Source: Eupeodes corollae | Taxonomy: Eukaryota > Arthropoda > Insecta > Diptera > Syrphidae | Assembly (NCBI RefSeq): GCF_945859685.1 | Contig: NC_079147.1 | Span: forward strand, 216,569,578 to 216,633,577 | Direction of reading: 5' to 3' | Length of the DNA stretch: 64,000 nt | In this document: piece after piece, positions 47,865 to 58,745 of the stretch | Numbering within the stretch: the stretch's first letter is position 1 | Layout: every line of letters begins with the position of its first letter | Notes under the pieces: generated by a model | What the model saw: the letters and a program-made list of their open reading frames with translations, nothing else | What the model was told of the DNA's origin: nothing | The model's database searches: none | Translations under genes and position numbers: made by a program

Positions 47865-48000
47865 CATCCAACAAACGTCTTCATCTATGTAGCTCGTCTT
47901 TCATAGAAGAGTTCATGAAGGCAAAGACATTGACATTAGGCTGAGTTCCTCCGATGTCAATATCGTCAGCGTATGTAAACGATTAATTGGACCGACTTTC
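47865..48000 (-). pseudogene. RTE fragment with internal deletion (catalytic box joined to C-terminus)
   Basis: Minus strand. NQLIVYIR-like/TYADDIDIGGTQPNVNVFAF covers the YADD box of the RTE. Within about 60 bp this is followed by MKTFVG-like codons, corresponding to the LDGEVCWVR-type end of the RTE ORF in the copy at 52.9 kb. The segment between them (over 200 codons in the intact copy at 39.2 kb) is absent. Confidence 0.55.
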
Positions 48001-50432
48001 TTTTTTTCTTTATATTCTATCCTTTATTTATCTACAAAAATAGTACCAGATAACCTGATATGACTCTCACTTAGGTAAGTTGGAAAAATAATGGACGTAA
48101 CCAAAACTTAAGATCTAATCGATCGATCTGAAGAGTGCAGGTTAGACTGTTGTATTCAATGGTCATGCATCTGTTGTTAACATTTATTTCACCCCAAAAG
48201 CTCCTGATGTCTTCCTTACCCTTTAAATTGACCCAAAAAGTGTCTACCTAAAGTATAAAACTTTTTAAAAATTTAAAAAGTTGAAAGTTTTAACTATCAC
48301 ACAAAACTATATGAATTCTATCCGCGATCTAAAATTAAAACATAAAATAAATTATTCTGACATATTTGAATCTAATTAAATTTTCGGACTTTTTAATCAA
48401 TCAATCCAAAATAGCCTTCGAAGTATTGTTTGGTATATAGATATACGCATAAGTATGTGTGTTTATTTTTCTTTATAATTGATAACTTGGCGTTGATTTT
48501 GTGGGTAGAAAATACAATTTAATTGCTTATTTCACACTCTGTCCTCAATAATGTTTGTGCGTGACATTATAATAAATAGTTCAGGACGAAATAAATATAC
48601 CAACAACCTACGCCACGCAACGCAGCAGCAACAACAACAACCTCACACACATAAACAAAAAAGAAACAACAACAATATTATATTGCATCTCATCATGCGT
48701 GACCGACAATTCACTATCAGACTTCAGGATTTTTTTGTTTTATTTTAAATTTTAAAATAAATAAATTTGTCATTTAACGCTCGAGCATCAGGATAATGAA
48801 TAACCAGGGATGGCATGGCAATGATGTTGATGTCGATGGTGATGGTAGTAGAGGTGGTATGGTGATGGTCAATTAGAGGAAAAGTATTTGGGAAAAATCG
48901 AAATGAAAATGAATGGGGGGAAAACCAAAACCGGCAGGCCGACCATCAGCCGCCCAAAGTAGTCGGTCAAATGAATTTCAACTTGAATTGAATTGGGGAT
49001 TTCAATTTGACAGGTGGCAGTGCAGGCGACACATAAATTTGTCGACGCACCATGTCGAAGCGTTCTCTGAGTTTTGTCTTGTCATGATGGTATAGGTACG
49101 CACCAAAATATTGAAAAGGATATAAACGGTCTATAACTACCTTACCTGCCTATACAATAAACATTTATTACCATGATGGTTGTATTTTAAATAATTAAAA
49201 TAATTTTTCAACGGATTTTTTTAAATGTGATTTTAAGAGAAGTATATTCAAACTTTTATACCGGTATTGGATTGAATAGCTCTTAGGCCCTGCTTTACTG
49301 TCTATACTTCTTGGTTTATGATAGGCATAAAAACACCAATTTCAAGGTTTGAATAGCTGCTGACTTTAAAGTCGTAGCTAATGGAAGAATAAGAAATGGG
49401 GCCTGTCTAAAAATCTGTTTCCGTTTTATGAGTTTGTTACGATACTCGAAGATATCTATGCAGCTTTTGTCAGCGATCTTAACACAATAACCATTTCTAG
49501 TATTTGCAAATATTGAATAGTTAATTTTAAATTGATTTTGTTCTTAACTTCACCATCGAAGGTCATTTTTCTAATAAATATGTGCCCTCTATTAAAAAGC
49601 GCCCATCTTGCTAAAGCATTCTAAACCCTTCTCAGATGGATCCTGTATTTAATATTTTGGGTTTTCCATTCGGAAGTAGGTACTAAATTACAATTCGAAA
49701 TACCAAAACCAAATTCGTTGGCTTTGGTGGGCTGCTTTTGATTGAAAATTCATCTCATAAAATTCATTTGATCACGTGATGCGATTTATATTTTAAAATT
49801 ATATACAATATACCTACAAACGTATGTACATTTATGTAGTTTTATACTTTTTTTATATATAAATTTCACCTTTTGCACGATAAAATATTGTGCGTCTGTC
49901 TCTTCATTCGATTGGTTTGTGTCAGACATTGACATAAATTATATGCGGCATCGTTGTCGCCGCCATGTAGTCGTCATTTTATATATGGATCGGATAAATA
50001 TATAGATATGTATATATTTATTTGGATTTGTGTAGTACGAGTCAGGGACGAATCTGAATCCAATTCTGTCGCTCATTTTGTTAATGATAATTATCTTTAT
50101 TTTGTTTTTACTGAAAAATCGAATGGCTTACGGAAGAGTGTATTTTGTGCTAAATGCAATTAATATTTTTATTTATGTGACAACACGGAATTGAATTACT
50201 GACTTTAAATTCGAAAGCATCATTATTAAGTCATTGGATGAGATACATATGCAGATATGCAGCAAACAAAAAAGAACTGAAAACACTGTAGATGAAACAT
50301 GTCAAGTATAGTCAAACCAATTTCCAGTAGATTCGACCTTCAGAAATTCTTATCAAGTTTTATAACTTCTTTGTTTTTTGGGACCGAAAATATTACTTTG
50401 CCTTTAATTCGTAAATAAAAATTGCATTTGTA
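48001..50432. other. no recognised gene
   Basis: AT-rich with a less AT-rich patch near 48860-49090. A minus-strand frame around 48300-48090 (KGKEDIRSFWGEINVNNRC) may be transposon debris, but I could not place it. CAGCAGCAACAACAACAAC at 48622-48640 is simple sequence. Confidence 0.5.
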
Positions 50433-51573
50433 AAGGGTGATTTTTTTATCTATTATCTTTTTGGCAACACTTGTTTAAACAGCTGACGCACGTTTTGTGT
50501 TTTGTTTCACTGTCAAACATCTTCAGTTTGGTCTATAAAAACGAACAATGCTTGCAAATTATTGAATTATATTATCAAAATCTTTCATTTTATTGTCAGT
50601 TTAATCGATTCACAGAAGAAGCTATTCGGGCTATTGTGACTAAATTTCGCACCAAATTTACATTGTTGGACATTAAACCACCAACACGCTTTCGTAGAGT
50701 GCGAACTGAAGAAAATATCGCATAATATCGTTGATGATGACCATCAATTATCGTTTCGTCGCCGTTCGCAGCAATGGGCCTCTGTTACGAAAATTTTGCG
50801 GAAGGATTTAGGTGTGATGCTTTTCATAATAGAGCTGGTGCAAAAATTGAAGCCGAACGACCTACTGCAATGTAAAATTTTTGGTGAATGGAAAATTGTG
50901 TTGAGCGACGAAGCTTGCTTTTGTCTCAATGGGTACGTAAATAACCAAAATCATGGATTTTGGAGTGAATATTAGCCAGAAGCATTGCAAGAGCTACTAA
51001 TGGCCTGATGGCATCATTGGACCGAACTTCTTTAAAGATGATGCGAATCATAAAGTAACTGTGAATGGTGAGCGCTACCATGGGATGACATCGAACTATT
51101 TTTTGTCCAAAATGGAAGAGCTTGACTTGCAGGACATGTGGTTTCAACAAGGCGGTGCTACAAGGCACTCAGCACGCGCCAACAACGAACTTATTGAGAG
51201 GCGAGTTCGTTGAACATTTTATTTCACGTACGGGACCGGTCAATTGGCCTAGATCATGTGATTTAACACCTTTAGACTATTTTTTGTGGGGCTATGTTAA
51301 AGCTCATGTCTATACAGACAAGCCCGCTTCAATTGACGCATTGGAAGAAAGCATTTATTAGTGAGATACCGGCCGAAATGTTGGAAAGAGTATGCCAAAA
51401 TAGGACTAAGCGGACCATTTGAGGTGCAGTCAAGGTCAATATTTGCATGAAATAAACTTCAAACATTAAATTATATGGACCGTACTATCGATTCAGATTG
51501 CATGCATTTTTTTTAAATTGTATATGATTTTTTTTTTAAATACTTTCCTATGGCTTTTAAAAAATCACCCTTT
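50433..51573 (+). mobile_element. mariner-like DNA transposon with terminal inverted repeats, transposase degenerate
   Basis: Bounded by AAGGGTGATTTTTTTA at the left and, reverse-complemented, AAAAGGGTGATTTTTTAA at the right, with a TA next to the left end. The transposase frames give LQIIELYYQN, FYCQFNRFTEEAIRAIVTKF, LLDIKPPTRFRRVRTEENIA, then the first catalytic block IVLSDEACFCLNGYV. The second block reads MWFQQGGATRHSA, where the family has QQDGAT: the second catalytic Asp is Gly. The C-terminus is best kept (51122-51361): RGEFVEHFISRTGPVNW, CDLTPLDYFLWGYVKAHV with the third Asp, then TDKPASIDALEE. Several frameshifts and stops are present. The length of about 1.14 kb is close to a full mariner. 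Confidence 0.85.
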
Positions 51574-52376
51574 TCTTCAATGGAATGTGTAATTATTACC
51601 GATGATATAAACAGATCAAATTAGAGAAATATATTAAGCTTTACTTTCTTATAGTAAGACCCCCAAAATTAAAAAGTCGCCTTCCATCCACAATTAAAGA
51701 TTTAGAATGATCGGACTTAATGGATTCGTTTGTCTACCGGCTTGTTAAGATTGTCTACCAAACTTTTGTATCCTTCCACTTTTACCTCAAAAAATAGAAG
51801 ACATTCCGTCTTTTTATAGGATCACTCATCAAATCTAAAAATCGTCAAGCTTTGCTGAGCATGAAATCAAAGCATCTTACTTCAAAAATGTTTCAACCTT
51901 CCTTTTTATATCAACATTTGAAAACCACTAAAAAAATTTAAAAAATGTTCGATGCTCCTTATTAAATTGATCTCAATCGATTCTCGACCCACCTAAAATA
52001 ATTGCCATCAAAAATGATCGGTTCAACCTAAGTTACAAATTAACAATTTATTTAACAATTAGTGACAATCATAAGGAAGCAAACAATTCTAATTACTTCC
52101 ATTGTTCTAAGTTTTTTTTTTGTGGAGACTTGAATCATATGGTAGGTTTTCAAAAGTTTCTATAAAAAACATATGTTCAATAATTTTTGAAAAAATATGC
52201 ATATTTTTTCTAAATGTTAAAGAAAATCCTGTGTACAAACGAATGCAATCAATCCCGATGCTCTTAGTTTAATTTGGTGAAGCTAGACGATTTTTTTTAA
52301 ATTCGACGAGGTGTTCCTAAAAAAAAAGAAGGTCTTATATTTTTTAAACTAAGGTTTACAGGACCACTTACACATA
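51574..52376. other. AT-rich DNA, nothing recognised
   Basis: No feature can be supported. Confidence 0.5.
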
Positions 52377-52920
52377 TAGTGGTAGACACAAATTTGCCGT
52401 ACAGGTATTTTTTACTTTCAATTTTTTATTACTTGCAAGTAACGGTTCATTTTTATGTTGTTACTATGACGACCTTATATGGTAATAAAAATGTGTCAAT
52501 GATTGAAAAGTAGGTACGTTTTGCGAAAAATGAAGATTGTTTCTGATTTGCGTTGTTTTTAGCTGGACATAAATTTAGCCCGTTTCGCAATCAAAGAGTG
52601 TATTTTTAATTTTTGTGTGTTTTTTTTTAAGAAAATAATAGTTTTTGAGGTACATAATTAAATATTACTTTAATGATCTATAATATTAAAAAAAATTAAT
52701 TAGTCATAGCAAAAGAAAAATGGTGCTCAAATGAAAAATGAAGTCTGATCTTGAAAATGAAGTCCAAAGGGCGGGCGGTAACAGACATGTCTAAGTTGTT
52801 AGAATGCTCCAGGAAGCTGGTTTATAATGCCCTTCGTCATTTTAAAAAGTTTTGAGTGATTGAAAACGTTAAACAAAACCCCCAGGCCAGAAAGACAACT
52901 ACAAATGAAGATAGAATACT

Positions 52921-53900
52921 TACTTACTTACTTAAGGTGGCGCTACAGTCCTGTGTGAACTAGGGCCTTACCCAACAAACTTCTCCATCTAGCTCGGTCC
53001 CTAGCTAGATGTCAATAGTTCGCGCTATAAGTTGGGTGAGGTCACCTTCCACTTGTGCGCGCCACCTGATCCGCGGCCTTCCTCTACTGCGCTGTCCTGT
53101 GGGTGCGGATTCGAAGACTTTCCGGGCCGGAGCATTGCTTTCCATGCGCTCTACGTGACCCAGCCATCTAAGTCGTTGGACTTTTACCCTTCTGGCTAAG
53201 TCTACGTCGCAGTATAGCCCGTACAGCTCGTCGTTCCATCTTCTCCTTCACTCCCCTTCGATGCATATGGGAGTGCATGCTCCTAACCAAGCCATCCGCT
53301 CCAGCGGCTTTATTAGACTTCAGCTTAGATATGGCACTCTTTACTTTGTCTAAGTCGGGAGGACGGGATTGTTGGCTTTCGTCGTCTATGTTGAATGGAT
53401 CATCCTGCCTGACAGCGGAATTCAGTTCGTCGTCGCCGTTATACAGTCTGCAGAAGTGGTCCTTCCATATCCTCAGCATTGACTGCGGTTCCACTATGAT
53501 GTTTCCACTTTCGTATTTGCAGCCTTCGGTTCTAGGTTTTCATTCATTCCTGCTTTTAAACCTCTCAACATCTTCGACCGCACGCTTCTCATGCCCTCTC
53601 TTTTTCCTTCTGAGAATTCGGAGTTCCTCTCACCTCTTCTGCAGCGCCTCTTTGCGTGCCTGTTGTTTGGCTGCATTTGCCTGCCGACATTCCTCATCAA
53701 ACCAGGGGTTCCTTGTTGGTATGGCTGTTTGAAACCCAGCACATCAGAGGCGACTTCTCTGATTGCATCTTGGCAATGTTGCCACTAGTTTTCGATACAT
53801 TGTGTTGGCGGTAGAAACTTCGAGAGAGGTTACTGGTAACTCGGTCGGAAAAGGAAAGCGAACTTTCAACGAACTATAAAGTAAATGTTTCCTCAAGGAA
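52921..53900 (-). mobile_element. RTE-clade LINE copy, internally deleted, nested in Tc1
   Basis: Minus strand. The 3' end GGACTGTAGCGCCACCTT plus AAGTAAGTAAGTAAG tail is the same as in the RTE at 39.2 kb. The 5' part (53900-53500) encodes the linker after the endonuclease: FPFPTELPVTSLEVSTANT, WWQHCQDAIREVASDV, LGFKQPYQQGTPG. The frame 53494-53168 continues with MEPQSMLRIWKDHFCRLYNG and DLDKVKSAISKLKSNKAAGADGL, then jumps straight to EKMERR-type C-terminal sequence. The C-terminal SAPTGQRSRGRPRIRW follows in another frame. The whole RT catalytic domain is thus deleted. A flanking duplication is not obvious. Confidence 0.85.
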
Positions 53901-54267
53901 ACCGCTTGTATAAAAAAAAAACTGAAATCTAGGTTACAGCTTGCCACAGCTCACCTAGACAAAACAATTCGTTTTTTGAAAACCGTGTTCTGGAGCAATG
54001 AATCCAAATTCTGCCGGTTCGGATTGGATGGGAAAAATATGTATGGCGTCCAAAAACCTGGGAATATGATCCAAGGTACACATTGAGCAAAACAAAAAAA
54101 AACAACCAATTTAACACAATTGAGCCAGGAGATTCAAAATGCTTGGGATGCAATTCCAAAGTCACGATGTGAGGCTTTGGTTGAATATTTGCCAAGAAGA
54201 ATTGCTTCTGTACTGGAAAATAGAGGGTTCCCTACCAAATACCAAGAAAAACTTAGAATTGATAACG

Positions 54268-54367
54268 GTAAGTAACATTTTATCAAGAAACAGTTGAATG
54301 TGCTAAATTCGTGTCCATCAGGCGAAAAATTGATGTTTCTACATTCCATACTTTTTTCTTCTTACAG
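54268..54367 (+). other. possible 100-nt intron at the 3' end of the Tc1-like transposase
   Basis: After RIDN the sequence GATAACG|GTAAGTAAC fits a splice donor, and TTTTTTCTTCTTACAG at 54352-54367 fits an acceptor. Without splicing the frame stops three codons later. With splicing it extends only a few residues (DVKHI). A late intron is possible, since the Tc1-like element Minos of flies has an intron, but the gain here is so small that chance is likely. Confidence 0.2.
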
Positions 54368-54525
54368 ATGTTAAACATATTTGATGAAGTACTATGAAAA
54401 CATATTGCTATGAACATACATGTAATGTATATAAAAAATAAATAATTTAAATATAAGAAAACAAATTGAAAATTAAATGGTTTTTGTTTTCTTTAACAAG
54501 TGTGCTAAATTCTTGTCCACCACTG

Positions 54526-56289
54526 TACATATGGTATATATCTCTTCCCAAATGTTGAGAAAATGTAGAAAATTAAAACAATTAAAGCCCGTAAATATAG
54601 ATACAAACGTGTGCATCTTTAATTTTTGCATCAAATCTCAGAGAACTGTGGAAGTCTTTAATGATTTTTAGTAAGATTCTTACATTTTCAATTTTGTACT
54701 GAGTCATTAATGTGCTACACAACGAAGTATCTCGAATTACGTTTAAAGTGATCTGGCAGAATTAGCAGCTTTAACTTTGTAAATTATTTTATGGTATTTC
54801 TAAACTCTCGCAAAACTCGAGAATGTTAAGTAAATACCTAAAAACTGGCTCATTTCATTTCTCGTTTCAAAAAGTTTATTTGATGGCCAATTTTTAAATG
54901 TCTTACTGTTTTGAAAACAATTACTTTAAAAATAAATATATTTTTGACGCAACCAAAAAATGAATTAAAATTTTTAAACGTAGAAAAACTCATAAGTATC
55001 ACAGTTCAACGAATGAAAAGCCAAGAATTTTAGAAATAAAAAGAAAAAAAAAAGGATTAACGAACAATTCTAAAATTTGAATTGAAGAAGGTTAAAAACT
55101 TCGCCAAATCTCAATTTGTATAAGCTGTTTTTTGAAAGGAGGCAAGGATTCACCTATTTTGGCAAAGAAAAATTTCCCAATTTCCTAATTTTTTAATTGT
55201 AATCATGATCAAGTTGAAATCTTATGGGGATATACAATTCATAAGACCTATAATTTAAAAAAAAAGTTCTGCAGTTTAAAATGTTTGACCCCATTTTTTG
55301 TATCCACTTTAAATTAAAGACATACTTTTTATAAAATGTTAAGCAATTAATTCGCAGTTATTAGCTAAAGCTTATTATGTCAAGAATTGAAACATTACAA
55401 TAAGTTAAAAAAATTGAGCCTTGGTTCTAAGGTGATATTAACAAATATTCTGAGTTAAGTATTTAACTTGGCTGTTCCTATCGGAACATCATCAAAAGAG
55501 GTATTTAAGCATTCAAAGAAGGTTAAAAAGCTGTATAAATAAATTAACCAGAATTACAAAAAAATCAGTACTGTAGGGTTGGTTCCTGTCACCCCAAATT
55601 GTATCCTTGTCTTTTTACAATTTATATCATTTTTTCCCCATCTATGATAACAGTATACCTACATATAAATATGTATAATTATTGGATTGAATATTTTTTT
55701 GTGTTGTTAGGAAATTAATCCACGCACTGTCAACACAGCTACATATCTACAAAAGCTTTATATATGGCAGGTCTCATGACCAAAAAATCGTTCGTGCTAA
55801 CCTCATTTGACAAAACAAAGGGAATTTCTATATTATTCAATTTTTAATGCCCAACAGTTTTTCCCGCATCAAGCTGCAGCATACAAATAATAATACTTTT
55901 CGTCCTTAATTTCGTTATAATCCTTTGTGATATATGTCAATTATAGAATTTGTAATGCTAAAAATAATTAATCTCACAATGGATTTAAATTGTTCAAACA
56001 AAAACACACATATAGACAGAAGCCCACCAACAACAACAAAAAAATAGATAAAAGTATACAAACCAAATTAAAAGAAAAAAATGCGTAACAGTAAAAAAAC
56101 AATAAAGGGTACCTACATACGTCTATGAGTTTATAAAACAATAGCTATAATATCCGGGAGCGAATCGTGATATGGAATAGGCCTCGGAGAGTAAATATGA
56201 GGCTTCCATTGTTCCTTTTATAATGAACTTGAACGTATTTTTTAAAGCTCACATAACTTCTAACATTTATACTTAAACAAGGGAAGCTA
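54526..56289. other. AT-rich DNA, nothing recognised
   Basis: No gene or transposon is recognised. Short frames lack motifs. Confidence 0.5.
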
Positions 56290-57130
56290 CTAACAGAAAC
56301 AACACTTACAGATCAATATCAAATATACGAATCATAGCAGAAGTTTTCAAAAAATTGCTACTGAAAAGTCTTAGCACAATAATAGAAGAATAGTTCCGAA
56401 CCATCAATTTGGATTTAACCAAGTACAAGTACATCGAATTAAAGATGTCGCTCAATACTCTTTCAAGATTTGGCACTCCTGACTGGAGTTCACCTTCCGT
56501 GGTAGTACTATGAAATACTGAAATGATCACCGACACTTAAAAAGTATGGCACGACCAAACTTATTTAGAAAAAAAGCAAAGGGATGCCGGTGTACCGCAA
56601 GGAAGTGTCCTAAGACCAGCCTTGTATTCCGCTTATAAAAACATTATTTCAGTGACCACCTTTGCTAATGAAATTGCCAAATGCAGTCGATAAGTTAAGT
56701 ATTTGGATACGAAAATGGCGTACCAAAATAAATGAAACAAATATCGATGCATAAAAACTTTTAAAATATAAACATAAATATTGTTCCAATAAATATAAAC
56801 AGTACAGAAGTACCTTACTCCAATACTGCCAACTACATTGGAATGATTTTGGATGCAAAGCTTGATTGGAAAGAGCACAGCTCAACTTGAAGTACAGAAG
56901 AATATTGGTTATTAGGAAAGCTCTGTCAAAAAACGAATGCTATGTTATTCGTATGGACATATGGCCTCCAACTTTGGGGCTGTACAAAGAAAACAAATGC
57001 TGAACCTCACCGAAAAATCGAAAATTAAAATTGTTGCAGAGATTGTTAGCTACCAACTCCGAAACGGAGAATTTAATTGTCTTTTTCGGAGGTTGAGAAG
57101 AACCAAGCCTTATAAGCTAACGATCTAAAA
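56290..57130 (+). pseudogene. jockey-type LINE fragment, RT core and tail
   Basis: Plus strand, frameshifted. In order: IVPNHQFGFNQVQVHRIKDV; KVWHDQTYLEKKQRDAGVPQ and motif B GVPQGSVLRPALYSAY intact; then TTFANEIAKC where jockey elements have TFADDIA, so both residues of the catalytic Asp pair are changed (Asn, Glu). Further on come LSIWIRKWRTKINETNI, NSTEVPYSNTANYIGMILDA, KLDWKEH and KYRRILVI. The tail DIWPPTLGLYKENKC corresponds to YGIQLWGCTKKSN in another frame. The 56.9-57.1 kb section is weaker. The family is distinct from jockey/CR1-like copies A-E. Confidence 0.8.
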
Positions 57131-57302
57131 CCTATGGAAAAGTATTATTACTATATACTTCTCCTACAAGGGATTGTAAATAGAAATAACTCGATCCTTC
57201 ATGAATTGGTACTGTTCAACAGGTAGTTTTAGTGTGGTTATAGTCCAGCACTACTCGGTACCGATTCTTACCGAGAGTATTTCGAAGATTTTCATAGGAT
57301 TT

Positions 57303-58745
57303 TTTTTTCTTTTTATAATTCACAGTAACTCAAGAGGTTATTAGTACCCTTTATCTCATTATATTTAAACACAGTGCGAGCGTTAGAAAAATAGGGAAGG
57401 ACGTAAGAGGAGATACCGGTGCACATTGGTCTTAAAGTTCTGAACATCAAAATGGAAAGAAAAAACAAAGTTGGCCAAAGCATTCCACATTCTCGATGTG
57501 CGATTTTAGAAAGAATCTTTATACTTGACAAGACACATGAAGTTGAACTCAAGCGTAAACTGATGAGCATTCCTCAAAGTGCGAGTATTACAATTGAATC
57601 GTTTAAGGGATGGAATGCAACTGGCTAATTCAACAAAAGATTGCTTGTAAAAATATCGATAAAACAACGAAAGGCATAAAACATTGCAGTGTTCTAGCGA
57701 TGTAAATGTTTTGATTATAGTTATTTCGCCTATCATTTAAAAGCCCTTTTTTGAACTGACAGTTGATTAGTTTCTTGGATGCAAGTGCCACTCATAGATA
57801 GTGGCATCGGGGGTCTGTTACGCTTTAACCACAGGAGACAGAATTGAGTTTTCGAAGAATTAAATTCTACACGGTTTTAGATTCCCCATTGAACAATGCT
57901 GTATAGATCAGAATTTAATGCGCTAATGATACGCTACCAAACTCTATCAAATGCTCTTGAAATATCAAGGGCAATAATCTTACTTTCTCCAAAACGATGT
58001 AAAGATTTGTTCCACTGTTCGGTGAGATAAACCATAAGATCACCAGTGGACCTATTGCTACGAAAGCCGTATTGCCGGTCTTTAGGCAGCTTCTGTTCAA
58101 AATATTTCTTAAGGTGATAATTAATCAGCGTTTCCATGACCTTGGAAAGAAGGGACGTAAGTGCTATTGGACTATAGATGGAGCGGGAGGAGGATTCGCC
58201 TTTCTTAGGGACAGGCTGAACAAATGCTATTTTCCATCCACTCGGAAAGAGACCTGTAGAGTATGGAAGATGAAAAGTTTATGCAGTGGCTTTGCCAGAG
58301 CAATTGGGGAGATACTATCCTTTCCAGTAGATTTCTGTATATCAAGGTCTTTCAGTACACTTGCAACTGCACGAGTGCGAAAGAAGATTCGTCCCATGGA
58401 ATTATTTACGCTCTCAAGAACAGGAGGACCCATGACACTTTCCGGTAGCAAATTGGCTTTATCGATCGAGCTTACATAGGGAGTGTCATTGAACATTGGA
58501 ACCGAGGATGACGTGGTGTTTCGTACGGTTTTTACAAATGACCAGATATTTTTACCACCGTTGGGACATTGTAGTATTTTTTGGCTTAATTTCTGATCAT
58601 GCAAACATTTGGTTCGTCTTTCTAGCTTGTTTGAACTTATTTCGGTTTTCCTCAGTCGGGTTGGCTTTATAACAACGGAAACTTACATCTCTGAACCTAA
58701 TAACTTCTTTGCAGCTCGAATCAAACCATGAGTTCTCTTAAAAAA
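57303..58745 (-). pseudogene. jockey/CR1-like LINE, copy C, RT core deleted
   Basis: Minus strand, read from 58745 down. CKEVIRFRDVSFRCYKANPT and the linker TTSSSVPMFNDTPYVSSIDK come first, then MGRIFFRTRAVASVLKDLDIQ. ALAKPLHKLF, SGWKIAFVQPVPKKG and PIALTSLLSKVMETLINYHL follow, and YGFRSNRSTGDLMVYLTEQW completes this part. Motif A reads IIALDISRAFDRVW (57985-57943). This joins directly to ISALNSDLYSIVQWGI: motif B and the catalytic FADD box are missing, although copy B retains the corresponding region. The tail has RVEFNSSKTQFCLL, MPLSMSGTCIQE, RNAHQFTLEFNF and CLVKYKDSF. A plus-strand T-run at 57300-57309 marks the 3' poly-A. Confidence 0.85.

Larger units (their letters stand above)
52377..54525 (+). 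mobile_element. Tc1-like DNA transposon, interrupted by a minus-strand RTE
   Basis: Left end AGTGGTAGACACAAATTTGCC and right end, reverse-complemented, AGTGGTGGACAAGAATTTAGC are terminal inverted repeats, with TA dinucleotides at both borders. The first half carries the DNA-binding part (GRAVTDMSKLLECSRKLVYNAL, then NPQARKTTTNEDRIL) at about 52770-52920. The reading is broken by the RTE insertion at 52921-53900. It resumes with RLQLATAHLDKTIRFLKTVFWSNESKF (family WSDESKF; the catalytic Asp is Asn). It then skips most of the catalytic core and ends with LTQLSQEIQNAWDAIPKSRC and EYLPRRIASVLENRGFPTKY near 54240. It is inactive. Confidence 0.85.

Noticed and set aside
53277..53732. 151-codon plus-strand open frame
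   Set aside because: It is antisense to the RTE linker and RT N-terminal region, whose minus-strand reading has clear family motifs.
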